Positions 48,722 through 56,993 of a stretch of 64,000 bases of DNA are shown here, piece by piece. The position numbers were made by a program, and so were the translations under genes. The stretch comes from Fulvimarina sp039652615 (GTDB lineage Bacteria; Pseudomonadota; Alphaproteobacteria; Rhizobiales; Rhizobiaceae), in NCBI RefSeq assembly GCF_039652615.1, contig NZ_JBDJAC010000007.1, positions 124,001 through 188,000 on the forward strand. The letters are read 5' to 3'. Each line of letters begins with the position of its first letter. The stretch's first letter is position 1. A model generated the notes under the pieces. It saw only the letters and a list, made by a program, of their open reading frames with translations. It was not told where the DNA came from and made no database searches.

Positions 48722-49662
48722 TTCAGCCTCGGATCAAGCGCGACCTGAAGGATGTCGGCGAGAAGATTGAACAGCACATAGGAGGCGGCGACCACCAGAA
48801 CGCCGCCTTGAACGAGCAGGATGTCGCGCTGGGAAATCGCATTCACGAGCATCGCGCCGATGCCGGGCCACTGGAACACGGTCTCGATATAAACCGCGCC
48901 GCCGAGCACGAAGCCGGCCTGGATGCCAATCACCGGGATGACCGAGACAAGCGCCACCTTGAACGCGTGGACATAGATCACCCGCCTCTCGGAAAGCCCC
49001 TTTGCCCGGGCCGTGCGGATATAATCCTGCCGCAGAACCTCCAGCATCGCCGTGCGGGTGAGCCGTGCAATTACGCCGGTCGCGACGACAGCGAGGGTCA
49101 CGGACGGAAGAACCAGATGGTGGAGGATGTCGAGCGGCCCGCCGCCGCCATAGACCGCCTCCATGCCGCTCGCCGGAAACAGCCTGATCTTCACCGCGAA
49201 AAACAGGATGAGGATGAGACCCAGCCAGAAGGATGGCACCGAAATGCCGATCAGCACCGCGATCGTGATCGCCTTGTCGGCAAACCCGAACTGGCGAACC
49301 GCCGAAACGATCCCTGCCAAAAGCCCGAAGAGCGAGGCGAGAAACAGAGATGCCCCGGCGAGGATCAGCGTCGCCTGAAAGCGCTCCAGCACCTCGTCGA
49401 TAACCGGGCGGTTGAGCGCGTAGGAGCGGCCGAAATCGCCCTGGAGGACACCCGAAAGCCAGGTGAAATACTGCTGCGGCAGGGACTTATCGAGCCCGAG
49501 ATCGGCGTTCAGCTCCCGTACATTCTCCGGCGTCGCATATGAGCCAAGAATGGCGGTCGCCGGATCGCCGGGAATCAGCGCGATCATCAGGAAGACGATG
49601 ATCGACAGGCCAAACAGCACAGGGATTGCAGCGAGAAGGCGCTTGGCGATGATGGCACTCAA
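48718..49662 (-). CDS. peptide-type ABC transporter permease (DppB/OppB)
   Basis: A 314-aa inner-membrane permease, first gene of the leftward ABC operon. IAKRLLAAIPVLFGLSIIVFLMI (helix 1) and the EAA-loop LRQDYIRTARAKGLSERRVIYVHAFK are diagnostic. Six membrane segments are visible. No substrate-binding protein gene lies on either side, so the substrate cannot be named. Confidence 0.93.
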   Translation of the reverse strand: MSAIIAKRLLAAIPVLFGLSIIVFLMIALIPGDPATAILGSYATPENVRELNADLGLDKSLPQQYFTWLSGVLQGDFGRSYALNRPVIDEVLERFQATLILAGASLFLASLFGLLAGIVSAVRQFGFADKAITIAVLIGISVPSFWLGLILILFFAVKIRLFPASGMEAVYGGGGPLDILHHLVLPSVTLAVVATGVIARLTRTAMLEVLRQDYIRTARAKGLSERRVIYVHAFKVALVSVIPVIGIQAGFVLGGAVYIETVFQWPGIGAMLVNAISQRDILLVQGGVLVVAASYVLFNLLADILQVALDPRLK

Positions 49663-49843
49663 GGGGCGGTCCCATAATCTTCGTTAATCGGCGGTCTCGA
49701 TAGTCACGCTCCATTCACTTGGCCCGGAATGCGTGCAAGTCACGGTTTCAGCCGGTTTCGATATCCTCGCCAATTCCTATTTCAGTGCTCGACACCTCGA
49801 GCCCAGTCGGCCGAATCCCTGATCTTTAAAGGATGTTACGACT

Positions 49844-50437
49844 TTGAAACCGATTCTCACAATCGCTGGCATTCTTGCCTGCAGCCTTGGTCTCAGCGCG
49901 CAGGCGCTTGCGCAGACGCCGTCCGATGCGGCACCCGACACACCCGCCGCGGCCGCGCCGACAGAGGCGCAGACACAAGCACCATTGCTGACGCCCGACA
50001 TTCTGACCGAGCGGCTCAACGCGTCCGAGATCTGCACGCCTTTGACGCTGAACATCAATGATATCACCAGTCTTTTCGGTGTCGCGATCCCGAGCTACCT
50101 GCCGATCGATCCGACCCTTCGCTGGGACCAGAACGCCCACACGGTGGAGAGTTTCGCCGCAAACGAAGGGTCTTTCGAAGCCGTCATTAATATCGGCTGC
50201 CAGCCTTCGTCCAACGGCACGCTCCTCAATTTCATCGGCCTGACCGCCGAAAAGCTGCGCTTGCCGGGTCAGGCTTTCTGTGCCGGCGCGTTTGGCGAGA
50301 ACGGCGAACTCGTCGGCAACGACTGCACGATCGAGGGACGGATCGTGCCTTATGTCGGCAAGACCATCGATCTGGAAGGTCGGGTCGAACGCGGGCTGAC
50401 GACCACTATTCCGGTGACAAGCGAAACCCCCAACTAG
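49844..50437 (+). CDS. exported protein of unknown function
   Basis: A 197-aa product from a TTG with AAAGGA upstream. A signal peptide (KPILTIAGILACSLGLSAQA, cut near ALAQ) is followed by an Ala/Pro/Thr linker and a soluble domain of about 140 residues with four Cys. I do not recognise the family. It is divergent from the ABC operon and stands before the GlcG/HbpS-like gene. Confidence 0.7.
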   Translation: MKPILTIAGILACSLGLSAQALAQTPSDAAPDTPAAAAPTEAQTQAPLLTPDILTERLNASEICTPLTLNINDITSLFGVAIPSYLPIDPTLRWDQNAHTVESFAANEGSFEAVINIGCQPSSNGTLLNFIGLTAEKLRLPGQAFCAGAFGENGELVGNDCTIEGRIVPYVGKTIDLEGRVERGLTTTIPVTSETPN

Positions 50438-50584
50438 GCTCGTGCTTTGACCTGGTTCGCGCGAGAACATCAGGGCGCAGATCCGGTCGAGGTCATCGCT
50501 TTTGGTCAGCGAAATATTGACTTGCCGCGGGAAGCGACAGGTTTGTCCGGTAGACCAAGACAACCGGTTGGAGGAAATGAACCG

Positions 50585-51001
50585 ATGAACACCAAAGACA
50601 CCAAGGTTCTCACCCATGAGGGCGCGCTTGCCATGATTTCGGCGGCGATCGACAAGGCAAGCGAGATCGGCCAGCCGCAATGCATCGTGGTGGTCGATGC
50701 CTCGGGCGAAACGATCGCCGAGGTGCGGATGACCGGCGCAAAGTTTCTCAGCCGCAAGAGCGCGCTCACCAAGGCGCGCACCGCCGCGTCCAATCGCACT
50801 CCTTCGGGCAGTGTGCCCGACCATATGCGCCCGCATATCGAGCTTGCGACCCAACTGAGCGTGACCGGCCTTCCCGGCGGCCTGCCGATCGCCTTCGACG
50901 GCGAGGTCGTCGGTGGCATCGGTGTGGGCTCGGGAACGGGCGATCAGGATCTCGAATGCGGCCGGGCAGGGCTTGCAGCAGTTGGCGCAGACGCGTTCTG
51001 A
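50585..51001 (+). CDS. GlcG/HbpS family heme-binding protein
   Basis: A 138-aa GlcG/HbpS (DUF336) protein; relatives bind heme or act in cofactor-dependent metabolism. LTHEGALAMISAAIDKASE, VVVDASGETIAEVRMTGA and GGLPIAFDGEVVGGIGVGS match the family. I choose the ATG at 50585 with the SD GGAGGAA; the frame is open from 50447. The genuine substrate is unknown. Confidence 0.88.
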   Translation: MNTKDTKVLTHEGALAMISAAIDKASEIGQPQCIVVVDASGETIAEVRMTGAKFLSRKSALTKARTAASNRTPSGSVPDHMRPHIELATQLSVTGLPGGLPIAFDGEVVGGIGVGSGTGDQDLECGRAGLAAVGADAF

Positions 51002-51034
51002 CGCTGCCGAGTCGTTCTCGATTTTTCAAGAAAA

Positions 51035-51111
51035 TGGTCGGAGCGAGAGGATTCGAACCTCCGACCCCTTGGACCCCATCCAAGTGCGCTACCAGACTGC
51101 GCTACGCTCCG
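51035..51111 (-). tRNA. tRNA-Pro (anticodon GGG)
   Basis: A 77-nt tRNA including CCA. The acceptor is CGGAGCG, the anticodon loop ATGGGGT lies between CTTGG and CCAAG, and the T loop is GTTCGAATC. Read on the minus strand. Confidence 0.96.
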
Positions 51112-51261
51112 CCGTGGGGACAGATAATCCGGCACGCGCCGCGACGCAAGCACGGATTGGCCAATCGGCCTTATTCCTGTCGATCGATCTACGGAATGGG
51201 CGAGGTCGATTGCGATCCTATCTGATCGCATCCGGCCACCCGATAGAATGACGAGGCTTCC

Positions 51262-52851
51262 ATGACTGCTGAAATCGAAGAGCGCTACGATGTGGTGATC
51301 GTGGGTTCGGGCCCGGGCGGCGGGACCATGGCCTGGAAGCTCGCGCAGACCGGCAAGCGCGTCCTTCTCGTTGAGCGCGGAGATTATCTGAAGCGCGAAC
51401 GCGAGAATTGGGATACCAAAGCGGTGTTCGTGGATGGTCGCTATCAGGTGGACGAGACCTGGACCTCGGAGTCCGGCGAGACGTTCAAGCCGGGCCTTCA
51501 TTATTTCGTCGGCGGCAATTCCAAGGTCTATGGCGCGGTCCTATTCCGCCTGCGGGAAGAGGACTTCGGTGAGATACGCCATTCCGGCGGGCTTTCCCCG
51601 GAATGGCCGGTCAAATATGATGTCTTCGAACCCTATTATCAGGCGGCCGAAGAGCTGTTCGAGGTGCGCGGGCAACGCGGCGAGGATCCGACAGAGCCTC
51701 GCTCGCCCAAGCCATACAAGCACAAGCCGATCGCCCACGAGCCCCGGATTGCGGCGCTTGCCGAATCCTGGAAGAGGGAAGGTCTTCACCCGTTTCACCT
51801 TCCCATGGGCGGGCTGATGGATCAGGACGAGACCGGAGCCACGACGCCCCACTCCAAGCTCCTGCGCTGCGATCCCTTCGACGGCTATCCGAGCCTCACC
51901 AACGGCAAGTCGGATTCCCAGATCATCTGCGTCGATCCGGCGCTTGAGGCCCATCCGAACCTGACGCTGCTCAAGAATGTCTATGTGGACAAACTGCTGA
52001 CCGATCCGGCCGGCCGGGAGATCACGGGGCTCGAGACCGTGATCGAAGGCAAGCGCCATACCATTCGCGGTGACATCGTGGTGGTCGCCTGCGGGGCGCT
52101 GTCCTCGGCGCTTCTCTTTCTGCGTTCAGCCAATGATGCCCATCCGAACGGTCTTGCCAATCGATCGGGGCAGGTCGGTCGAAATTACGTACGCCACAAC
52201 AACGCGACGGTTCTCGCCATCTCGCGCACGCCGAACCCGACCGAATTCCAGAAGACGCTCGGACTCAACGACTACTATCACGCCCATGACAAGTCGCCGG
52301 CCAATCCGCACGAATTCCCGCTGGGCCATATCCAGATGGTCGGCAAGTCGGACGGCATCCAGATCGAGGCCGAGGGCTTGCCGGAGATGCTCCACTGGCT
52401 GCCTAAACAGCCTTTCGACTGGATCGCGCGCCATTCCATCGATTTCTGGCTGACCTCGGAAGACCTGCCGATCCCGGATAACCGCATCTACTACCGCAAC
52501 GGTCAGGTTCATCTCGATCTTGAGCCCACCAATATGGAAGCGCATGGGATCTTGCGTGAGACACTTCGCCAGATCTGTGACAAGGCAGAAATTCACCCCC
52601 ACCTCCTCGATCAGAAGCTCTATCTCGGCAAGAACACGCCGATCGGCGGAACCGCACACCAGGCCGGCACCCTGCGCTTTGGCGAAGACCCGAAACAAAG
52701 CGTTCTCGACCTCGATTGCCGCGCCCATGGCATCGAAAATCTCTACGTCACCGATGCGAGCTTTTTCCCATCGATCGGCGCCGTGAACCCCACCCTCACC
52801 ATCATCGCTAACGCCCTGCGCGTCGCTGACCGTATCGCCGAAAGATTGTAA
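51262..52851 (+). CDS. GMC family FAD-dependent oxidoreductase
   Basis: A 529-aa flavoprotein that oxidises an alcohol or sugar. It has the FAD dinucleotide fold DVVIVGSGPGGGTMAWKLAQ at the N-terminus, GGNSKVYGAVLFRLREEDF, and the C-terminal GMC block with VTDASFFPSIGAVNPTLTII. Catalytic His lies in GGTAHQAGTLRFG. No gamma subunit or cytochrome gene is adjacent, so the acceptor is unknown. Confidence 0.92.
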   Translation: MTAEIEERYDVVIVGSGPGGGTMAWKLAQTGKRVLLVERGDYLKRERENWDTKAVFVDGRYQVDETWTSESGETFKPGLHYFVGGNSKVYGAVLFRLREEDFGEIRHSGGLSPEWPVKYDVFEPYYQAAEELFEVRGQRGEDPTEPRSPKPYKHKPIAHEPRIAALAESWKREGLHPFHLPMGGLMDQDETGATTPHSKLLRCDPFDGYPSLTNGKSDSQIICVDPALEAHPNLTLLKNVYVDKLLTDPAGREITGLETVIEGKRHTIRGDIVVVACGALSSALLFLRSANDAHPNGLANRSGQVGRNYVRHNNATVLAISRTPNPTEFQKTLGLNDYYHAHDKSPANPHEFPLGHIQMVGKSDGIQIEAEGLPEMLHWLPKQPFDWIARHSIDFWLTSEDLPIPDNRIYYRNGQVHLDLEPTNMEAHGILRETLRQICDKAEIHPHLLDQKLYLGKNTPIGGTAHQAGTLRFGEDPKQSVLDLDCRAHGIENLYVTDASFFPSIGAVNPTLTIIANALRVADRIAERL

Positions 52852-53051
52852 CGAAAAAGGTTCGCCGCCGTTTAAGAGCAACTCGTCTCAGGCCGGCCGA
52901 ATTCCAGTGGCGGCTGCCGCTCGGTCAGGCGTCGTGGGAGCGTTCCTAAAAAAGAGCACGCTGCGACTCTAAGATCTTACAATGGCCAACGGACAAAGCT
53001 CGCACTGTCGCCCGCAACCATCGGAAAACACTCCGTGATCAAGCGGGACAC

Positions 53052-53264
53052 TCACTCAGCCTCATTGATAATCGGCGAGTCCAGGACAGGAGCGTTCCCG
53101 TCGTCGTTTTCGGTCCCGATCTGGAATGGTCCATATTGATCAGAGCCTCGAAGGTCTATGAGAATAAATGTGAGCACAGCGATAAACGCCGCAGCGACGA
53201 GTACGATGAAGAACGCACTGCCGTTTGATTTCCTGCGGCCCGGGTATTGCTGTTCAGGATCCAT
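53052..53264 (-). CDS. small single-pass membrane protein
   Basis: A 70-aa product with a polar Lys/Arg-rich N-terminus, one hydrophobic helix (AFFIVLVAAAFIAVLTFILI) and an acidic C-terminus. GGGGAG lies 7 nt before the ATG, which supports it as real. Inside-N orientation is predicted. Family unknown. The 200 bp between it and the GMC gene hold nothing I recognise. Confidence 0.6.
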   Translation of the reverse strand: MDPEQQYPGRRKSNGSAFFIVLVAAAFIAVLTFILIDLRGSDQYGPFQIGTENDDGNAPVLDSPIINEAE

Positions 53265-53665
53265 CTTAGCTCCCCGTGCCCTCGCTCTTATAACTCTATG
53301 GAGATAGCGCCTGACATCCTGCGACTGACAACGCGATCACGATCCCTACGGCCAAGCAGTTCCATAGAACGAATCTAAATCGTCTATCCAAAGTGGGCGT
53401 CCCTTCCCGTTTTGCCTCGGCACGAAATATGTCGCTGAATGGCTAAATGGAGACCTGCGTTCGATATGCCGCAGGCAAGTGCTCGAATCGCATCGCGAGC
53501 ACGATTTGACGGTTCAACTCTGGAAGCTATCGTTCTCGATAGGAGTGTTTCAGCTGTTCGGAAGCAAGTTTCATATTGCATCTTTTGACGCATGGAGTCG
53601 CAGAGGGTAAAGGACGGCCCCTTAGATCAAGGGAAGTCGGCGCATTGCGACGTGCCTGAGAGCGT
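53265..53665. other. gene-free stretch left of the integration site
   Basis: About 400 bp with lower GC than the rest. A 69-codon leftward frame has no SD or recognisable product. I see no RNA gene. Confidence 0.45.
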
Positions 53666-53713
53666 TGGTGGGCGCGCAGGGACTCGAACCCTGGACCTAC
53701 AGATTAAAAGTCT
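53666..53713 (-). repeat. attL: 3' part of a tRNA-Lys(UUU) gene
   Basis: On the minus strand this is the anticodon loop (AGACTTTTAATCT) through the T arm (GGTTCGAGTCC) to encoded CCA of tRNA-Lys, with no matching 5' half upstream. Integrases of this kind recombine in the 3' half of tRNA genes and leave such a duplicate at one junction. The intact tRNA-Lys should be at the other end of the element, beyond the window. Confidence 0.82.
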
Positions 53714-53769
53714 CTTTTGAGAGCTTGCGCCACATAGGTTTGCGGGCTCCATGTCGCGTTCTTGTCGCA

Positions 53770-54942
53770 TCAACCAAGGAATGCAGCCTCAGCGAGAGCC
53801 AGTTCGGCGGCGTCATCGTTCGACGGAAACAGGTGCGAATAGGTGTCCATCGTCAGAGCGATCGTGGCATGTCCAAGCCGTTCCTGAACGCTCTTTGGAG
53901 GCAGGCCGAGACCGCCATCCTCTTTCCGGTTGATGCACCACGACGCGAAGAAATGGCGAAGCGAATGGAGGCCGGTGTATTTCGGCAGCGGCCCATCATC
54001 GCCCTCGACGATCACACCCGCGTTGATCCATGCCGGATGCAGGCCGCGCTTCACAATGTTCGTATGGCTCTCGACGTTCCCGGCACCGTTCGGGAAGGCA
54101 AGACCGAGATCCCCGATCGGGCAAGCGAGCTTCCATTCCCGGAGAGCGTTGACGACCATAGGCAGGACCGGGACCGTCCGCTCGCCCGCTTCCGACTTCG
54201 GCGCTCCGATCGTGTTGAGGAAGTCCGCGCGCTGGCGAACGTGGATCAAGCCCCGATCGAGGTCGACGTCTTCCCATCGCAGGCCGCGCAGTTCGGAGGC
54301 TCGCAAGCCGGCGAAGATGAAGGTCAACATCGCAGGGCGCCAGCGGCCTTCCAGAACGCCGATAAGCGCCTTCACCTCGTCACGGGTCGGAATGTCGACG
54401 CCGACCTTCAGGCGCCCTCTCTGGCGCTTCTCAGCGCGCCTGTCGCGCCCCTTTTGTCGAGCCCGGCCTTTGTCCCGAACAGCGTTCCTCACAACCAGGC
54501 CGCGTTCCTGCGCATCGGAGATGATCGACCCGAGCGTTACCATGACCTTGCGCAGCATCGATGACGAGCGCCCGGCCGCGATCATGTCTTCTTCGAACTG
54601 GCGAACGGATGGCACCGTGAGACGCGAGAGAAGCGTATGTCCGATCATCGGGACGATATGAAGCCGGACATGCTGCCTATACTGAACGAGCGTTCCATGC
54701 TCGACACGGCGCTCGCACGACTTCAGCCATAGGTTCGCAGCGTTTTCGATGGTGGCGCTGGCACTGTCCGCGACATGCGTCCCGTCCCGGACCTCAACGC
54801 TGGCCGTCGCGGCGAAGGCGTCCGCCTCTTTCTTCCGGGCGAAGCTCTTCAGCCGGCGCTTGCCGCTTCCGTCGACATAGTCGCAGACCCATGCGGACTT
54901 CTCGACGCCGTTCGTCGTCCATGTGCGGCGGCGGACGCTCAC
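53770..54942 (-). CDS. tyrosine-type site-specific integrase
   Basis: A 390-aa phage integrase. It has an N-terminal Arm-binding and SAM-like core-binding domain, then the catalytic domain with Arg214 (AGLRASELRG), His326-x-x-Arg329 (HSLRHFF), His358 (LGHATI) and nucleophile Tyr368 (MDTYSH). Its 3' end is 57 nt from the tRNA-Lys fragment, the normal place for a tRNA-targeting integrase. The GTG start overlaps the stop of the Arc-type gene (GTGA), so they are co-transcribed. Confidence 0.95.
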   Translation of the reverse strand: MSVRRRTWTTNGVEKSAWVCDYVDGSGKRRLKSFARKKEADAFAATASVEVRDGTHVADSASATIENAANLWLKSCERRVEHGTLVQYRQHVRLHIVPMIGHTLLSRLTVPSVRQFEEDMIAAGRSSSMLRKVMVTLGSIISDAQERGLVVRNAVRDKGRARQKGRDRRAEKRQRGRLKVGVDIPTRDEVKALIGVLEGRWRPAMLTFIFAGLRASELRGLRWEDVDLDRGLIHVRQRADFLNTIGAPKSEAGERTVPVLPMVVNALREWKLACPIGDLGLAFPNGAGNVESHTNIVKRGLHPAWINAGVIVEGDDGPLPKYTGLHSLRHFFASWCINRKEDGGLGLPPKSVQERLGHATIALTMDTYSHLFPSNDDAAELALAEAAFLG

Positions 54943-55301
54943 TCGTCGTCCTCGTCGATCCCCAGATCCTTCAGCAATTCGCTATGGTTCATCGGTCTTG
55001 CGCCGCCCATTCGTTCGGCGAGTTCATCTCGAAGCACAAGCTCCTGTAATGTTCTCGGCAAGGCTTCAAACTCACCCGGGAAGCTTCGGCCCATCCGACG
55101 CCGAAGCAGGATGTCCTCAATCTCCCTCATCGGGGCGGACATTTCCGGCTGCGGCTCCGGATAGAATTGATCGAGTAGCGCGACAATTTCGGCGTTCATC
55201 GATCGGTTGTTCGCGTCTGCAGCCGCCTTGATGCGATCCCGCATCCCGTCAGGAAGGCGAAGAACGTACTTATCCTGCGGCTGTGTGGGCTTTTTACTCA
55301 T
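54939..55301 (-). CDS. Arc-family (ribbon-helix-helix) DNA-binding protein
   Basis: A 120-aa protein whose residues about 12-48 (YVLRLPDGMRDRIKAAADAN followed by NRSMNAEIVALLD) form an Arc/MetJ-type RHH domain. The C-terminal half is acidic and helical. It is probably the repressor that binds the palindromes just upstream. The first operator sits 4 nt before its ATG, leaving no room for a normal SD. Confidence 0.87.
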   Translation of the reverse strand: MSKKPTQPQDKYVLRLPDGMRDRIKAAADANNRSMNAEIVALLDQFYPEPQPEMSAPMREIEDILLRRRMGRSFPGEFEALPRTLQELVLRDELAERMGGARPMNHSELLKDLGIDEDDE

Positions 55302-55304
55302 AAG

Positions 55305-55377
55305 TGGCTACCAGCCATAATTTTTCAATTGACACAAGCAATGGCTGTCAGCCATGTTCAGTTATGGCTAGCAGCCA
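55305..55377. promoter_or_regulatory. three TGGCT-N3-AGCCA operators in the divergent control region
   Basis: TGGCTACCAGCCA (55305-55317), TGGCTGTCAGCCA (55342-55354) and TGGCTAGCAGCCA (55365-55377) are near-perfect palindromes between the leftward repressor/integrase and the rightward early genes. A TTGACA at 55329-55334 lies just left of the second site, so that site falls in or near a rightward promoter spacer. Binding of the RHH repressor here is inferred. Confidence 0.7.
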
Positions 55378-55400
55378 TCAATGAACGAAAGGTAAACGGA

Positions 55401-55592
55401 ATGGCAGAAAGCACAGACGGGGCGTTTGACCCGGTATGGGGCGCCGGCTCGATCTCGAAGGTCATCAAGAGGTCTGAACGGGTGACGTTCAATTTGCTTG
55501 AGAAGGGTGAGATCCCCGCGAAGAAGATCGGTGGGCGATGGGTCGCGGATCGCACCACCCTCATCAACTTTTTCAAGGAGACGGCAGCATGA
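55401..55592 (+). CDS. small helix-turn-helix protein (excisionase/MerR-like)
   Basis: A 63-aa product from the ATG at 55401. KVIKRSERVTFNLLEKGEIP followed by AKKIGGRWVADRTTLINFF has the winged-helix layout of phage excisionases and AlpA/MerR-like regulators. It is the first rightward early gene after the operators, so excisionase or activator is the likely role. The stop overlaps the next ATG. Confidence 0.78.
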   Translation: MAESTDGAFDPVWGAGSISKVIKRSERVTFNLLEKGEIPAKKIGGRWVADRTTLINFFKETAA

Positions 55593-55849
55593 CCTCCCGA
55601 ACCGATCTCTCGGCGGTCTGGCCGCCGACGGCTGATGTCGCGGCGCAAGCCGGTCATGAGCCTGTCAGTCCGATGAAGGCGATCCGGGCGAAGTGCCTTG
55701 ATTGCTGTGTTGGGCAGCATTCCGAAATTCGGCAGTGTGAGAGCGTGAATTGTGCGCTCTGGCCCTTTCGGAGTGGGAAGCACCCCTACACAAGCGGACG
55801 GATGAAAAACGCGTCCCAGGAAGCGGATTACGAGGAGGACGCCGCGTGA
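55589..55849 (+). CDS. small Cys-rich phage protein
   Basis: An 86-aa product. The cluster KCLDCCVGQHSEIRQCESVN and the following CALWPFRSGKHPY (Cys36, 39, 40, 50, 55) looks like a metal-binding knuckle that recurs in small proteins of alphaproteobacterial prophages. Function unknown. Starts in the stop of the HTH gene (ATGA) and ends in the next start (GTGA). Confidence 0.75.
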   Translation: MTSRTDLSAVWPPTADVAAQAGHEPVSPMKAIRAKCLDCCVGQHSEIRQCESVNCALWPFRSGKHPYTSGRMKNASQEADYEEDAA

Positions 55850-56226
55850 CGGACAGCACCCCGAAAAACGAAAGGGTCGGCGAGGTTGCAGCCTCCACCG
55901 ACCCGAAATCACCCGAGAACCCTACCAAGGAAAACGGAATGACTACGGCAGTAGATAACACCGCGCGGCCTGCGATGCCAGATGCGGACGGACTCGCCCA
56001 GAGTGAGCTCTTCGAGCTTGATGGCACGATCAACCATGCACAGGTCTGTTCGCTCGCTCTCGACGTCATTCTCGACCACACGCTCACGAACAAGGGCTAT
56101 CGCCTGACGGAGGACGAGGCCGAGACAATCCTGCATCTCGCATCGGAAGCGGATCTCGCCATCAAGGCGGTTCGCGAGCGGTGGAACGTGGCTCACCAGC
56201 GAGTAAGCGGGAGGGCCACAGCATGA
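55846..56226 (+). CDS. phage early protein of unknown function
   Basis: A 126-aa product from the GTG overlapping the previous stop; an ATG at 55939 with AAGGA upstream is an alternative that would give 95 aa. The C-terminal half (DEAETILHLASEADLAIKAV) is helical. No family is recognised. Confidence 0.6.
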   Translation: MTDSTPKNERVGEVAASTDPKSPENPTKENGMTTAVDNTARPAMPDADGLAQSELFELDGTINHAQVCSLALDVILDHTLTNKGYRLTEDEAETILHLASEADLAIKAVRERWNVAHQRVSGRATA

Positions 56227-56489
56227 AGGAGAGATACGAAAAGGCTTTCGAAGATCTCGAGATGCCGCTCTACCGAATGCAGCGTCTCGCCGAGCTGATC
56301 GATCACATGCACGTGGAGGAGATCAGCAAGATCAGCGAGGACCGCCGCGGTCGGTACTACAGGGTCTGCGAACGGGTGGGCGAACTGATGAGCTTTGTCG
56401 CGGCCGAATGCCGGGAACAGGCGACTATCGTCATTGACCAGTGGACCGCCGCGCACAACGCGGAGTGTCGCACGGAGGATCCTTCATGA
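56223..56489 (+). CDS. phage early protein of unknown function
   Basis: An 88-aa, mostly helical, acidic product (MKERYEKAFEDLEMPLYRMQ). Start overlaps the previous stop and the stop overlaps the next start. No family is recognised. Confidence 0.65.
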   Translation: MKERYEKAFEDLEMPLYRMQRLAELIDHMHVEEISKISEDRRGRYYRVCERVGELMSFVAAECREQATIVIDQWTAAHNAECRTEDPS

Positions 56490-56599
56490 AGCGCGGCCTC
56501 AACATTGCACGCTATTGGCTCTCCGGGTTCCTGATCTGGATCGCCCGCCGGATCGTTGACGTCGCCGAGATCGTCACGCCTGAGCTTCGGAGGGCGTAA
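56486..56599 (+). CDS. 37-aa amphipathic phage protein
   Basis: MKRGLNIARYWLSGFLIWIA is followed by a polar tail. The first 20 residues can form a short membrane-associated helix. The start overlaps the previous stop (ATGA), and the stop forms TAATG with the next gene, so it sits in the coupled chain. Unknown function. Confidence 0.55.
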   Translation: MKRGLNIARYWLSGFLIWIARRIVDVAEIVTPELRRA

Positions 56600-56802
56600 T
56601 GACAGAAGTCCCCATCGGCGGCAGCACCGGCCTCGACCACGAAACCAGCGCCTCGATCGACGAGGCTGCAAACTGGCTGGCGGGGGAAACCCCGCCGCCG
56701 CATCCAATCGTTCCAGCGCTGCGCAAGCGGTTCGGCCTCACCCCGATCGAAGCCTGTCAGGCGTTGCGCGAGGCTGATGCCATCCGAAGGAGGACGCTGT
56801 GA
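56599..56802 (+). CDS. phage early protein of unknown function
   Basis: A 67-aa product ending in a region that may be a helix-turn-helix (ALRKRFGLTPIEACQALREA). Coupled on both sides (TAATG, GTGA). Confidence 0.6.
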   Translation: MTEVPIGGSTGLDHETSASIDEAANWLAGETPPPHPIVPALRKRFGLTPIEACQALREADAIRRRTL

Positions 56803-56993
56803 GCGTTTTCGGTATGGGATCAGTCGAGAAAGCGATCTTCGAAGCCGCGCGTTGGTATGCTCGACGTCGCGATGCCATACCCACCTCACCCAACAGCGCC
56901 GTTGCGGAGATAGTCGAACGGTTTGCTCTCACCCGCGAACAGGCTTCCGAAGCGATCACGCACGCCAACGCGGCAGAACTGCGGGGCGAGTGA
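56799..56993 (+). CDS. phage early protein of unknown function
   Basis: A 64-aa product with GTG start. The segment AVAEIVERFALTREQASEAI resembles the short HTH-like pattern of the previous protein. Coupled to both neighbours. Confidence 0.6.
   Translation: MSVFGMGSVEKAIFEAARWYARRRDAIPTSPNSAVAEIVERFALTREQASEAITHANAAELRGE

Noticed and set aside
53384..53593. 69-codon leftward frame left of the att site
   Set aside because: No SD and no motif; probably chance in a lower-GC gap.
53666..53740. Functional tRNA gene at the integration junction
   Set aside because: Only the 3' half matches tRNA-Lys; the upstream sequence cannot form the acceptor, D arm or 5' anticodon stem.
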